Assembly (NCBI GenBank): GCA_963677185.1
Contig: OY781889.1
Coordinates: 2,418,001-2,482,000 of the forward strand
DNA: 64,000 nucleotides
Direction: 5' to 3'
Source: G963677185 sp963677185
GTDB taxonomy: Bacteria; Bacillota; Syntrophomonadia; Syntrophomonadales; Syntrophomonadaceae
The position numbers were made by a program, and so were the translations under genes. The notes beneath the pieces were generated by a model. That model did not search any database. It saw only the letters and a list, made by a program, of their open reading frames with translations, and was not told the DNA's origin. Shown here in pieces: positions 45,062 through 54,243 of this stretch. The first letter of the stretch is position 1. Each line of letters opens with the position of its first letter.

Positions 45062-46090
45062 ATGGATGCAAAATACATTACTGATAAAATATGGCATAAC
45101 AAGATTTCCATAGCTGTGGTAGTGCTGGTCTTTGTGACCGGCGCTTTTATTAGCTCGGTTTTGTTTGCCCGTTTTTACTCTCCGGTGGATGCATCCGACC
45201 CAACGCGGATGACGGTTCAGATTCCTGCCAATGCTTCTGCGGAAGACATAGCCAAAATATTAAAAGAAAAAGGGCTGATCCGCAGTGAAACCGCTTTCCT
45301 GCACTATTGCAAGACATCAGGCGTTGACAGCTTGTTGAAAGCCGGAATATACAGCATCAGCCGCAGTGATTCCGTACAAGACATCGCCGGCAAAATTGCC
45401 AGCGGGGAAACTGCGCATATAACCATTACAGTTCCAGAAGGATATACGGTAGACCTTATTGGCAGCATGCTGGTCAAAGACGGTCTTTGCAGCGAGAGTG
45501 AATGGCAGCAAGCGGTTAGAAAAAAATATGATTACTCATTTTTAGATGAAGCGCCGGGTGATGTTAAGTATGAAATAGAAGGTTTTCTTTACCCCGATAC
45601 CTACGAGGTTCCGGCTGATATGAAAGCCGAAGATATTATAAAAATGATGCTGGATCGCTTTGAGGAGATATGGATTGCTGATTTTGAACAAGACGCCTTG
45701 CAAAACGGTCGTGAACTCTGGGTGGCTGTGACTGAAGCCTCGTTAATCGAAAAGGAAGCCGCCCTGGATAAAGAACGCGCCACTATAGCCGGAGTAATTT
45801 GCAACCGTCTGAATCAGAACATGAAGCTGCAATTTTGTTCATCAGTGATTTACAGCATGGAAGTCCCCAAAACCGTGGTAACCTATTCGGACCTGGAAAT
45901 TGATTCTCCATATAACACTTATAAATACAAAGGCTTGCCGCCGGGCCCCATATCGTCGCCTGGACACAAATCAATCGAAGCCGCGATCCATCCTGAAAAA
46001 CATGATTACCTGTTTTTCGTGGCCACGGGCAATGGAAGCCACACTTTCAGCCGGACCTACGAAGAACACGTTGCTGCTCAGAATAATTAA
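45062..46090 (+). CDS. mltG: Endolytic murein transglycosylase MltG
   Basis: MltG cleaves nascent peptidoglycan strands at the outer face of the membrane. The protein has an N-terminal membrane helix (about 15-40), a LysM-like region (EDIAKILKEKGLI), and the YceG catalytic domain with Glu in TEASLIEKEA, YPDTYEVP, and the C-terminal NTYKYKGLPPGPISSPG. ATG 45062 is taken because AGGTG lies 9 bases before it. It is full length at 342 residues. Confidence 0.95.
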   Translation: MDAKYITDKIWHNKISIAVVVLVFVTGAFISSVLFARFYSPVDASDPTRMTVQIPANASAEDIAKILKEKGLIRSETAFLHYCKTSGVDSLLKAGIYSISRSDSVQDIAGKIASGETAHITITVPEGYTVDLIGSMLVKDGLCSESEWQQAVRKKYDYSFLDEAPGDVKYEIEGFLYPDTYEVPADMKAEDIIKMMLDRFEEIWIADFEQDALQNGRELWVAVTEASLIEKEAALDKERATIAGVICNRLNQNMKLQFCSSVIYSMEVPKTVVTYSDLEIDSPYNTYKYKGLPPGPISSPGHKSIEAAIHPEKHDYLFFVATGNGSHTFSRTYEEHVAAQNN

Positions 46091-46113
46091 GCACATTTCG
46101 GAAGGTGCCGCCT

Positions 46114-47346
46114 ATGTTCCCCCTTACAGAGCTGGTGTTGCCAGCCGGAACCCTTGAAAAATTGCAAACTGCGGTGCGTTTTGGCGCAAATGCTGTATAT
46201 GCTGCCGGTCAGTCCTTCGGATTAAGGGCTTATGCCGGCAACCTTGGCCTGCCAGAAATGAAGGAAGGCCTTGATTTCGCCCATTTACACCAGGCGAGGA
46301 TGTATATAACCGTTAATGTTCTGGCTCACAATGAAGATATTCACGCCCTGCCCGTTTTTCTGGAACAGTTGGAGGAAGTAGGGCCGGATGGAATAATTGT
46401 GTCCGATCCCGGTGTTATGAAGCTGGCCGCGAAGTATTGTCCCTCTCTTCCGATAACCGTTAGCACCCAGGCTAATGTAAGCAATTATGCCAGTGCTGGT
46501 TTTTACGAGGATCTGGGCGTAAGGCGGATTGTTCTGGCCCGTGAATTAACCCTGGATGAAATCTGTGAAATACGAAATCGGGTTCAGGTCGAGTTGGAAA
46601 TGTTTGTACAGGGTGCAATGTGTGTGTCGTATTCAGGGCGCTGCCTTTTATCCTATTATATGACCGGGCGAAGCGCCAACCGCGGAGCCTGTGCTCATCC
46701 CTGCCGGTACCAGTACCATCTAAATGAAGAAAAACGCCCCGGGCAGTTTTTTTCGGTCGAAGAGGACGAACAGGGCGTCTATTTATTTAATTCCAAGGAT
46801 TTATGCCTTCTTCCGCATATTCCCGAGCTTTTAGAATCAGGCATTAATGCTCTTAAGGTGGAAGGAAGGATGAAAAGCCCGCTATACGTTGCCACTGCAG
46901 CTACGGTATATCGCCGGGCGATCGATGCCTGCCAGAGTGGCGCCCGGTTGTCATATGAAAACGGCTTGCCGCAGATGTTGAAAGAAATGGCAGCGGTCAG
47001 CCCGCGTTCCTTTACCAGCGGTTTTCTCCACGGACCAGACAACGGCATGAATGATTTCGACAAGCAGGAACCTCCCTGCCGAAGCGATTTTTGCGGTATG
47101 ATAATCGGATTTGACCAGGAGCGGGGCGGCATTTTGGTTGAGCAGAGGTCCAATTTCGGTCCTGGCGACCAGCTGGAAATATTTCAGCCTGATGGCACTT
47201 TTCATGTTCTCAAGCTGGAACGGCTTTATGACATTGACGGGCAGGAACTGGACCGGGCTCGCCATCCCCGGCAAACGGTTTTCCTGCCCTGTGAACAGGT
47301 GGTCCAGGAAGGTTCAATATTGAGGAGAAGGTCGAATAATGAATGA
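46114..47346 (+). CDS. U32 family peptidase
   Basis: The 410-residue protein has the U32 signature (EMFVQGAMCVSYSGRCLLSYYMTGRSANRGACAHPCR region, with its Cys set) and ELVLPAGTLEKLQTAV at the start. The family includes YrrO/RlhA-like proteins, some of which hydroxylate rRNA or take part in ubiquinone-type hydroxylations rather than proteolysis. GGAAGGTG precedes ATG 46114. Its position after mltG matches yrrN/yrrO in Bacillus. Its C-terminus overlaps the next gene by 8 bases. Confidence 0.92.
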   Translation: MFPLTELVLPAGTLEKLQTAVRFGANAVYAAGQSFGLRAYAGNLGLPEMKEGLDFAHLHQARMYITVNVLAHNEDIHALPVFLEQLEEVGPDGIIVSDPGVMKLAAKYCPSLPITVSTQANVSNYASAGFYEDLGVRRIVLARELTLDEICEIRNRVQVELEMFVQGAMCVSYSGRCLLSYYMTGRSANRGACAHPCRYQYHLNEEKRPGQFFSVEEDEQGVYLFNSKDLCLLPHIPELLESGINALKVEGRMKSPLYVATAATVYRRAIDACQSGARLSYENGLPQMLKEMAAVSPRSFTSGFLHGPDNGMNDFDKQEPPCRSDFCGMIIGFDQERGGILVEQRSNFGPGDQLEIFQPDGTFHVLKLERLYDIDGQELDRARHPRQTVFLPCEQVVQEGSILRRRSNNE

Positions 47347-47587
47347 AGAGACCATAATTCTGAAAATGCGAAGCGAAGATATAGACTATTTCAGCAAAAT
47401 TATTGAAGCCTGCAATCATCTAGGAATTGTTTCCACCCTTGATACCTCTTCTGGCCTGGTGTCTATTCTGGCTACGCCTGATACCCGGCAGGAGATTGAA
47501 AAGATTATAAACCATCTTGAAATCCCAATACAAATGGTTGACTGTGAAACCAACCCTATTGGTTATAGCGAGGAAAAGATACCATGA
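47339..47587 (+). CDS. DUF4911 domain protein
   Basis: This small protein (82 residues) has an alternating beta-alpha pattern and the LDTSSGLVSILATPD core of the DUF4911 family. No catalytic motif is visible. It overlaps the U32 gene at its start and plsY at its end (ATGA), so it is translationally coupled to both. Its function is unknown. Confidence 0.8.
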   Translation: MNEETIILKMRSEDIDYFSKIIEACNHLGIVSTLDTSSGLVSILATPDTRQEIEKIINHLEIPIQMVDCETNPIGYSEEKIP

Positions 47588-48156
47588 TCACTGCTCTGAC
47601 AGTTGCTGTTTCGTATTTGCTGGGCTCTATTCCAGTAGCATACATTTTTGGCAAACTGGTGGCAGGCATTGATATCAGGCGCCATGGAAGCGGCAATGTC
47701 GGAGCAATGAATATGAAAGAAACCCTGGGCTGGAAAGCCGGAATCGGAGTCATGGTTTTAGATGCCTCGAAAGGCGCTGCTGCGGTGGCATTAGCCGTTG
47801 TACTTGGAGGCCCGCTTTTTCTAGCCGCTGCCGCAGCCGTAATGGGGCATCTTTATCCGGTATGGCTGAGATTTGAAGGCGGCAAAGGGCTGTCTACAGT
47901 TGCAGGAGCGGTAATTGCTGGCGCAGTTTTTGACCAGAGTGTCTTACTGACGGCATTACTTGTGTTTGCTATTATATGGTTTTTATTTTATTCTTATTTT
48001 AGAGATATTGATCCGGCCTCGTTAACCGCCGCGCTCGGAGCGAGTGCAGTTTGTGCGTTCTATGAATCCGTGTTTTGGTGGCTGCTGCCATGGCTGGTGG
48101 TTGTTTTCAAGCATATTCAGGTTCTGATCAGCGGCAAACACCGGTCCAATACATAG
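47584..48156 (+). CDS. plsY: Acyl-phosphate:glycerol-3-phosphate acyltransferase PlsY-like
   Basis: PlsY is a polytopic membrane enzyme that acylates glycerol-3-phosphate. The protein has several hydrophobic segments with YLLGSIPVAYIFGKL, IRRHGSGNVGAMN (family GSGNxGAT/MN phosphate-binding loop) and GHLYPVWLRFEGGKGL (the second conserved GGKG loop). At 190 residues it is near the normal length. The Thr-to-Met variant in GAMN and the genomic position outside phospholipid genes suggest a paralogue, so the activity is likely but not certain. Confidence 0.88.
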   Translation: MITALTVAVSYLLGSIPVAYIFGKLVAGIDIRRHGSGNVGAMNMKETLGWKAGIGVMVLDASKGAAAVALAVVLGGPLFLAAAAAVMGHLYPVWLRFEGGKGLSTVAGAVIAGAVFDQSVLLTALLVFAIIWFLFYSYFRDIDPASLTAALGASAVCAFYESVFWWLLPWLVVVFKHIQVLISGKHRSNT

Positions 48157-48275
48157 ATTCGAGGCCATTCTGGAACCACTGTTCTGGATGCAGCCAGTCA
48201 AAAGCTCAACCCGCACGAAACGGATCGCAATTGACCCGCAGCATTACCAGTGAAATCGCGAGGCAGGGGGATTAT

Positions 48276-49106
48276 ATGCAGGTAAGCATACGGATTCTGG
48301 TAGAAAACACTACTCCAACGATCGGCCTGGTGGGGGAATACGGTTTTTCCGCACTGATAGAAGCAGATGGCAGCCGCTTTTTGTTCGATACCGGCAGCGC
48401 CGGTGCGCTGATTGACAACGCACGTTTTTTGAAGATTAACCTGGAGAACATTGACACCCTGGTATTAAGCCACGGGCATATGGATCACACTGGAGCGATC
48501 AGCGCTGTGCTGGAGCTTAATCCCGGTCTGAAAGTTGCCGGTCATCCGGACATGTTTGGAAAGCGCTACATAATTCGGGGGAATGACCGGCTGATGGATG
48601 TAAGCAGTCCGGTAAGCATGGATGAGATTGAACAATCAGGCGCCATGTTTATGCCAACCCCCATATTTACGGCCCTGGGCCCGGGCATTTATGCCAGTGG
48701 GCCGGTGCCCAGGCTTACCGATTTCGAGGACACCGGAGGCGATTTCCGCATGGAACGCAATGGGGTTTTACAAGCCGATTCAATAGAGGATGATAATGCG
48801 CTAATAATCGATCATCCGGAAGGTCTGATAATTGTTAGCGGATGCGCTCATGCCGGAATAATTAACACCATTCGCCATGCCCTGGCATGCACCGGCCGCA
48901 GCCGGATTCTAGCATTTATCGGCGGAACGCATCTGATTACTGCCAGCAATGACCGAATTTCCCGCACAATAGAAGAGCTTCGTTCCATTGATTTTACTAT
49001 GCTCGCAGTTGCTCACTGCACCGGGTTTGCCGCAGCCGCAGCGCTGTTTGCCGCGTTTCCCGGCCGGGTGCTCAAAGCCGAGACCGGAATGGTATTCAAA
49101 TATTAA
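48276..49106 (+). CDS. Metallo-beta-lactamase fold hydrolase
   Basis: The 276-residue protein has the binuclear-metal motif LSHGHMDHTGAI and later His/Asp ligands in VSGCAHAGIINT and ILAFIGGTH. It belongs to the group related to MJ0296-type or dihydropteroate-associated 7,8-dihydropterin MBL proteins. ATG 48276 behind GCAGGGGGAT is the start; an upstream in-frame extension to 48075 runs across plsY and is not credible. The substrate is unknown. Confidence 0.86.
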   Translation: MQVSIRILVENTTPTIGLVGEYGFSALIEADGSRFLFDTGSAGALIDNARFLKINLENIDTLVLSHGHMDHTGAISAVLELNPGLKVAGHPDMFGKRYIIRGNDRLMDVSSPVSMDEIEQSGAMFMPTPIFTALGPGIYASGPVPRLTDFEDTGGDFRMERNGVLQADSIEDDNALIIDHPEGLIIVSGCAHAGIINTIRHALACTGRSRILAFIGGTHLITASNDRISRTIEELRSIDFTMLAVAHCTGFAAAAALFAAFPGRVLKAETGMVFKY

Positions 49107-49131
49107 ACGATGTTGAATGGGGTGTTAAGCA

Positions 49132-51579
49132 TTGGAGGATCTAAATAAACTGAAGCTGAAGCCTAAAGATCTCAGTAATGTCTGTCCGCCGTCATTATTC
49201 AAGTTTAAAAGTACGGCAGAGCTCAAGCCTGTTAATGCCATTATTAAGCAGGAGCGAGCCGTAAAGGCCCTGTCGTTCGGTCTGGATATCGACAATGAAG
49301 GATACAATATTTATATGTCGGGAGCCTACGGCACCGGGAAAAACACCCTGGCCAAGGCTATGCTGGAAAAGAAAGCCCAGAAAAAAAAGGCTCCTTCGGA
49401 CTGGTGCTATGTCAATAACTTTAAGGACTCTGATATGCCGCATGCCTTGCAGCTTCCCAGCGGGCATGGACGCCGTTTTAAAATGGATATTAAAGAAACC
49501 ATGGATGCTTTGAACGAACAGATTCCCAAAGCCATGGAAAGTCAGGAGCATGAAGCCAAAAAAGCCGGCATTCTTAACCAGCTTATGGAAGAGACCAATG
49601 CCATGTACATGAGGATAGAGGATGAAGCCAGGGAAATTGGCTTTACCATCAGCCGCAATCAAAACGGAGTATCCAGCATACCGTTGAAAGAAGACGGAGA
49701 AGCGCTAACTCAAGAAGAATTCATGGAAATGGATGAAAATGCCCGCAATGAATTAATGCGCCGTAGCACCATTGTTCAAGAGAAAATTAACGAAGGATTC
49801 AGACAGTACCGGGAACTGGAAAAAAGCGTACGAGAATCCATAAAAAAAATGGAGCAGGAGACGGTACTGAGTGTTTGCATTCCCTATTTCCGCAGCCTTG
49901 ATAAAAAATATGGCAAAGATACGTTTATAAAACAATATCTGGAAGATATGCAAGAGGATATACTGCATCACCTTGAACTGTTTATTATGAAAGAGGGCGC
50001 CCAGATTGATCCGTTTCAGTTAATTGACCGCAAGGTTGCATTCCGCCGTTATGAAGTAAATCTTATGGTGGACAATACCGACATTAACTGCGCGCCGGTC
50101 ATCATTGAAAACAATCCCAGTTATGCCAACCTGTTCGGTCAGGTTGAATACGAAGGGAAATTTGGCATTCTGACTACTGATTTCACTAAAATTAAGTCCG
50201 GCTCTATTCACCGTGCCAATGGCGGCTTTCTGGTGCTAAACGTTTATGATGTCGTAAAAAACATATATATATGGGACAAGCTTAAAAAATCGCTCAAGAC
50301 CAGGGAAATTACCGTGGAGAGCCTGGCCAAAATGATGGGGCTCACCAATACCGAGGTTTTGCAGACCGAAGCAATTCCGCTGGATATCAAGGTGGTTCTG
50401 ATCGGAGAACCCATGTATTATTATCTGCTTTATGCCCATGACGAAGAATTTCAGAAGCTTTTCAAGATAAGGGCCGATTTTGATTCGGAAATGGATCGCA
50501 ATATGCGGCACATCAAGGAATATGCAATATTTATAGCTTCTGTATGTGATGACAAGAAAATGCGTCATTTCACACCTGAAGCGGTTGCCCGGGTGGTTGA
50601 ATACGGCAGCCGCATGGCCGAGCACAAATCCAAGCTGTCCACCCATTTTAACAGCCTGGTGGAAGTAATATATGAAGCCAACAGCTGGGCTAAACAGGCA
50701 AAAAAAGAGCTTGTCGGCATGGAAGAGGTTGAACAGGCCATCAATGATAAGATTTACCGCTGTTCCATCATTGAGGAAAAGGTTCAGGAACATATTAACC
50801 GGGGTGATCTCATAATCAATGCCAGCGGCACCAGGATAGGCGAAGTAAATGGTCTGGCCGTCTATGACATGGGAGACTATGCATTCGGCAAACCTATACG
50901 GATTACCGCTAAGTCTTTTATGGGCGAACGCGGAATTATTAACATAGAACGGGAAATCCAGCTTTCCGGAAGGATACACAGCAAGGGGGTGTTAACCCTT
51001 AACGGCTATCTGGGCTCTCAGTATGCTCAAGAACGGCCGCTTTCGTTGTCTGCCAGCCTGACTATGGAGCAAAGTTATGCCGGGGTGGAAGGGGACAGCG
51101 CCTCTGGAGCAGAATTATTTGCCTTAATTTCCAGCCTGGCAGAAGTGCCGGTCAAACAGGGGATAGCAGTAACCGGTTCAGTTAACCAAAACGGTGAAAT
51201 CCAAGCCGTTGGCGGGGTAAACCAGAAAATCGAAGGATTTTACATCGTATGCCAGAAGAAAGGCCTAACCGGCGAACAGGGTGTCATAATACCCAGGCAG
51301 AACGCTGACAGCCTTATGCTTCGGCAGGATGTAGTCGAAGCTGTAAAAGCAGCGCGCTTCCATATATGGGCAATTGATGACATTAACCAGGGGCTTGAAA
51401 TCCTCACCGGTATCGAAGCTGGAATCAAGGACGAAAACGGATATTTCCCGCCCGACAGCATTCACGGCCGGGTTGAACAAAAGTTAAAACGCTGGTCGGA
51501 ACGACGCCAATCTTCGCTGCGGGCCGGCACCCAGCAAATCAATCCGCAGGTGTTGCGCCGCCGGGGAAGGAGATTCTAA
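49132..51579 (+). CDS. Lon-family ATP-dependent protease (AAA_32/LonB-like)
   Basis: The 815-residue protein carries an N-terminal AAA+ domain with Walker A GAYGTGKNTL (about 62-71), a large helical insert, and a second ATPase part (SIHRANGGFLVLN, Walker-B-like). The C-terminal Lon protease domain has the catalytic Ser in GVEGDSASGAE (about 656) and Lys in GGVNQKIEGFY (about 699). It starts at TTG. The lack of a LAN domain separates it from classical LonA. It probably works in cytosolic quality control. Confidence 0.9.
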   Translation: MEDLNKLKLKPKDLSNVCPPSLFKFKSTAELKPVNAIIKQERAVKALSFGLDIDNEGYNIYMSGAYGTGKNTLAKAMLEKKAQKKKAPSDWCYVNNFKDSDMPHALQLPSGHGRRFKMDIKETMDALNEQIPKAMESQEHEAKKAGILNQLMEETNAMYMRIEDEAREIGFTISRNQNGVSSIPLKEDGEALTQEEFMEMDENARNELMRRSTIVQEKINEGFRQYRELEKSVRESIKKMEQETVLSVCIPYFRSLDKKYGKDTFIKQYLEDMQEDILHHLELFIMKEGAQIDPFQLIDRKVAFRRYEVNLMVDNTDINCAPVIIENNPSYANLFGQVEYEGKFGILTTDFTKIKSGSIHRANGGFLVLNVYDVVKNIYIWDKLKKSLKTREITVESLAKMMGLTNTEVLQTEAIPLDIKVVLIGEPMYYYLLYAHDEEFQKLFKIRADFDSEMDRNMRHIKEYAIFIASVCDDKKMRHFTPEAVARVVEYGSRMAEHKSKLSTHFNSLVEVIYEANSWAKQAKKELVGMEEVEQAINDKIYRCSIIEEKVQEHINRGDLIINASGTRIGEVNGLAVYDMGDYAFGKPIRITAKSFMGERGIINIEREIQLSGRIHSKGVLTLNGYLGSQYAQERPLSLSASLTMEQSYAGVEGDSASGAELFALISSLAEVPVKQGIAVTGSVNQNGEIQAVGGVNQKIEGFYIVCQKKGLTGEQGVIIPRQNADSLMLRQDVVEAVKAARFHIWAIDDINQGLEILTGIEAGIKDENGYFPPDSIHGRVEQKLKRWSERRQSSLRAGTQQINPQVLRRRGRRF

Positions 51580-51580
51580 T

Positions 51581-51895
51581 TTGGCTTCGGGTATAAAAAA
51601 TATGCTGCTGGCCGGATCTGTGTGCGTTCTCTTGTTCTGTGCAGGATGCAGTGGAGCATATTCGCTTGAATCTTTTAGTAACGGAACCCATGAAACAGAC
51701 AGTGCGCTAACGAAGGTTATTATTCACTTCGACAGTCAGGATAAGCTGGAAACCTGGGTAAAAGACCTGGGGATTGGAGAAGGCGAGGATCTGTATGCGG
51801 GCGGAGCTTCCCGGTGCTATTACTATGATCAGGATGGAAATGTTAAGGGAGTATATAATTACCAGCGGGTCACATATATAGAAATTGCAAATTAG
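51581..51895 (+). CDS. Small lipoprotein of unknown function
   Basis: The 104-residue protein has a signal peptide with lipobox LFCAGC (modified Cys23) and a compact soluble domain with LETWVKDLGIGEGEDLY and a terminal Tyr-rich strand. The start is TTG 51581, one base after the Lon stop, with AAGGAG upstream, so it is in the same operon. No family is recognised. Confidence 0.75.
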   Translation: MASGIKNMLLAGSVCVLLFCAGCSGAYSLESFSNGTHETDSALTKVIIHFDSQDKLETWVKDLGIGEGEDLYAGGASRCYYYDQDGNVKGVYNYQRVTYIEIAN

Positions 51896-51925
51896 CCTGT
51901 AAAGAAAATAAAGGGAGGAATGGCC

Positions 51926-52111
51926 ATGACAGTAGCTGCTCGCTGCCTGATGTGCGGCAAATTATATGATGTAACTGCAGATAATACCGATTACAAGAAG
52001 CTTGTCGACAAGAGTTCTGAAAAGAAAGAGGTCACCTTTATTTGTGATATGTGCAAGAACCGGGTAAGGGATGAATCCGATAAAAAGCAGAAACCGCATA
52101 AACCAATGTAG
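51926..52111 (+). CDS. YlaI-like zinc-ribbon protein (DUF2197)
   Basis: The 61-residue protein has two CxxC pairs (CLMCGK and CDMCKN), the spacing of YlaI/DUF2197 proteins of Bacillus. It would bind one zinc. ATG 51926 is chosen because GGGAGG is 7 bases before it; ATG 51920 is too close. The function of the family is unknown. Confidence 0.78.
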   Translation: MTVAARCLMCGKLYDVTADNTDYKKLVDKSSEKKEVTFICDMCKNRVRDESDKKQKPHKPM

Positions 52112-52146
52112 GCTGTTATGGAATAGAAAAACGTAAAGGTGATTTA

Positions 52147-52941
52147 ATGGCGCCTTCTATTGAAGTAATTCGAATATACCGTCAAAACGGAGCATATTTG
52201 GAAGCATGCGCAGCTGATGTTGAAAATATAGAAGCCAGGGCCAGCCTGATCATATGCCACGGTTTTCGCGGCGGTAAAGAAAATGGTGGGCGGATCGGCT
52301 TTTTCGCCAGACAGGCCAATGCCATCGGCCTGAACGTTCTGGCCTTTGATTTCACTGGTTCCGGGGGCAGCACCGGAGATTTTTCATCGGTAAGCCTCAG
52401 CCGCCAGGTTGAGGATTTGCAGGCTGTAATCGATTATCAATCCGCAAAGTGTCAGTTGCCAGTTATTTTGCTGGGCCGTAGCTTTGGCGGAAGTACGGTG
52501 CTGGCAGGCGGTTCCGCCGATCGCAGGGTGAGAGCCTTTGTTTTTTGGTCAACACCAGTGCGGTTGCAGGCCACCTTCAAGAGAATTATACCTTCGCAAT
52601 ACAACCTGAAAGGGCCGGAACAGATTATCAACATGTCTGATGAATCCGGTGATTATCAGGTAGGAACTGGACTGCTTGCCGATTTCAATGGACATGATAT
52701 GGATATGTATATCGAAGCGATTGGAGAGCGCCCGCTTCTGGTAATTCAGGGCGGGATTGATGAAGTGGTGGACCCTGAAGATGCTCTGCTTATAGCTAGA
52801 AGATCTCATGCAGTACTGCACATGGTTCCTGAAGCAGATCACCAGTTTACTGGAAACACGGAATTCAGAGAGCGATTAACCATCGAATGGCTGCAGTTGA
52901 GCTTGCCTGCCATAAGCGGCGGAAATGTGGGCTCAATGTAA
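52147..52941 (+). CDS. Alpha/beta hydrolase, serine hydrolase
   Basis: The 264-residue protein has the oxyanion region CHGFRGGKENGG, the nucleophile elbow GRSFGGST (Ser), an Asp in GGIDEVVDPEDA, and the terminal His in EADHQFTG. This is a complete catalytic triad of the YqkD/YtmA-like peptidase/esterase group. The substrate is unknown. It lies on the strand opposite to the tRNA gene that follows it. Confidence 0.86.
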   Translation: MAPSIEVIRIYRQNGAYLEACAADVENIEARASLIICHGFRGGKENGGRIGFFARQANAIGLNVLAFDFTGSGGSTGDFSSVSLSRQVEDLQAVIDYQSAKCQLPVILLGRSFGGSTVLAGGSADRRVRAFVFWSTPVRLQATFKRIIPSQYNLKGPEQIINMSDESGDYQVGTGLLADFNGHDMDMYIEAIGERPLLVIQGGIDEVVDPEDALLIARRSHAVLHMVPEADHQFTGNTEFRERLTIEWLQLSLPAISGGNVGSM

Positions 52942-52973
52942 TGGATTCATTAAATGCAGGCTGTGGATATGAA

Positions 52974-53048
52974 TGGTACGCCCGAGAGGAATCGAACCTC
53001 CGCACCCGGCTCCGGAGGCCGGTGCTCTATCCACTGAGCTACGGGCGC
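52974..53048 (-). tRNA. tRNA-Arg, anticodon CCG
   Basis: On the minus strand the gene folds as a full cloverleaf: acceptor stem GCGCCCG paired to CGGGCGT, D arm GCTC...GAGC, anticodon stem CCGGC/GCCGG with loop CTCCGGA (anticodon CCG, reads CGG Arg), and T arm GGAGG TTCGATT CCTCT. The CCA end is encoded (52974-52976). Confidence 0.96.
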
Positions 53049-53061
53049 ACAGTGCCTTCAT

Positions 53062-53090
53062 AATATAGCAAATGAAGGCCAGCTAGTCAA
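53062..53090 (-). promoter_or_regulatory. Promoter of tRNA-Arg
   Basis: Read on the minus strand, TTGACT (53085-53090) and TATATT (53062-53067) are 17 bases apart and end 13 bases before the tRNA's 5' base. This is a well-formed stable-RNA promoter, and it leaves about 27 bases for a divergent promoter of the peptide operon. Confidence 0.7.
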
Positions 53091-53117
53091 ATAATGACCT
53101 GATAATAATTAGAAGGG

Positions 53118-53234
53118 GTGCGTATTAATGAGTCTTCTTCAATCTATATCGGCGGTGGATTCTCCTGCATAAGTGACAGTGACAGCAGTGGTTGCAACAT
53201 TAGATGTGGCGGAGGATGCAGAGGCAGTGACTAA
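53118..53234 (+). CDS. Candidate RiPP precursor peptide, Cys/Gly/Ser-rich, 38 residues
   Basis: This frame differs from that of the radical SAM gene and runs 38 codons from GTG 53118 to TAA 53232. It encodes a short N-terminal part, a Gly-Gly-Gly-Phe-Ser-Cys stretch, a Ser/Asp run, then GCNIRCGGGCRGSD. Cys fall at residues 17, 26, 30 and 34, with Gly triplets at 12-14 and 31-33. The ribosome site GAAGGGG (53112-53118) is too close to GTG 53118 but well placed for ATT 53124, or for ATG 53128 in a different frame that gives only 14 codons. The stop overlaps the radical SAM start by 8 bases (GTGACTAA). Confidence 0.5.
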   Translation: MRINESSSIYIGGGFSCISDSDSSGCNIRCGGGCRGSD

Positions 53235-54213
53235 CAAAGGTTTTAACATTCAGTGGCATATAACCGACCGGTGCAACTGCCGCTGCGCTCATTGCTACCA
53301 GTCCGGCTACACGAATGAAGCCAGCTGGGAGCAAATGCGTCATATGCTTGAGCAGTTTGCATTATTTTTTAATTCATTAGAGAGGCCCGGTTTTCTTACC
53401 ATTACCGGCGGCGAACCTCTGATTCATCCTCATTTCTGGGCGCTTCTGGATCTTATTAAAAGTGATTACCCGGAAATAGGCCGAGCGGTGTTGACCAATG
53501 GCACTTTGATCGGCCATGAGTATGCTTGCCGCCTGAAAAAAAGCGGGATGAGCTATGTACAGGTAAGCGTTGAAGGTGATGCCGCCACCCATGATGAAAT
53601 TCGTGGAGCAGGAACATATGATAAAGCCATGGATGGCATCGCTTGTCTTTCTTCCGCAAACATTCCGGTTTCCATATCTTTTACTGCCCATCGCCTCAAT
53701 TATCGCCAGATAAGTGATGTTGCCGCTATTGCCAGCCGGAATAAAGGCGTAAAAGTGTGGTCTGACCGTATGATACCAGCAGTTGGAGACAGCCTGCTTG
53801 AATGCATGAATCCCGAAGAAAGCTACGATTACTTGAAAAGATTAAGAAATGCGAGAAACGTTTCTCTGAACCGGGCCTTGCAGTTTTTAGAGGGAGGACG
53901 CGCCTACCGGTGCTCTGCTGGTGAAAGCCTGATGGCAGTATTGCCTGATGGCACTGTTTATCCCTGCCGGCGGCTGCCGCTGGCAGCAGGCAACGTGTTG
54001 GAAGAGTCTCTGAATGGCATCTACAATAGGAATCTGATGCAAAGCCTCCGCGAAGGCCAGTGTGAAGACTGCAGCCGCTGTCTTTATCAACAGATTTGCA
54101 ACGGAGGGCTGCGCTGCCTGGCATATGCCTCCACTGGTAATATGTGGGCCCCAGATCCGGGCTGCCCGGTCCAGGCCGGAATTTACAAGGTTCAAACCGG
54201 CAGATGGCTTTAA
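53227..54213 (+). CDS. Radical SAM/SPASM domain peptide-maturase-like enzyme
   Basis: GTG 53227 follows GGAGG at 53211-53215 and gives a start close to TDRCNCRCAHCYQ, with radical SAM cysteines C16, C20 and C23 (CxxxCxxC). ITGGEPLIHP supplies the SAM-binding GGE motif. The C-terminal SPASM domain has at least seven Cys (YRC, YPC, CEDC, SRC, QIC, LRC, PGC), enough for two auxiliary Fe-S clusters. An in-frame TAA at 53170 separates it from an upstream reading. SPASM enzymes install thioether or other links in short peptides or mature cofactors. The neighbours make a RiPP role most plausible. Confidence 0.82.
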   Translation: MTNKGFNIQWHITDRCNCRCAHCYQSGYTNEASWEQMRHMLEQFALFFNSLERPGFLTITGGEPLIHPHFWALLDLIKSDYPEIGRAVLTNGTLIGHEYACRLKKSGMSYVQVSVEGDAATHDEIRGAGTYDKAMDGIACLSSANIPVSISFTAHRLNYRQISDVAAIASRNKGVKVWSDRMIPAVGDSLLECMNPEESYDYLKRLRNARNVSLNRALQFLEGGRAYRCSAGESLMAVLPDGTVYPCRRLPLAAGNVLEESLNGIYNRNLMQSLREGQCEDCSRCLYQQICNGGLRCLAYASTGNMWAPDPGCPVQAGIYKVQTGRWL

Positions 54214-54243
54214 AAACTGGTGCAAATGGTTGAGGAGGTGAAC

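Noticed and set aside
48075..48275. 67-residue upstream extension of the MBL hydrolase at 48276
   Set aside because: It overlaps plsY, has no homology and is followed by a strong ribosome site before ATG 48276.
50236..50979. 247-codon minus-strand frame inside the Lon-like gene
   Set aside because: It lies wholly antisense to an intact protease and has no matching motif or ribosome site; it mirrors codon bias of the true gene.
53128..53172. ATG frame of 14 codons before the radical SAM gene
   Set aside because: It is well spaced from the ribosome site but very short and low in information. The longer overlapping Cys-rich frame is the better candidate, although this ATG remains a possible competitor.
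53173..53226. N-terminal extension of the radical SAM protein from GTG 53173
   Set aside because: It has no ribosome site, reads as a low-complexity Val/Ala/Thr stretch, and overlaps the peptide frame; GTG 53227 has GGAGG before it.
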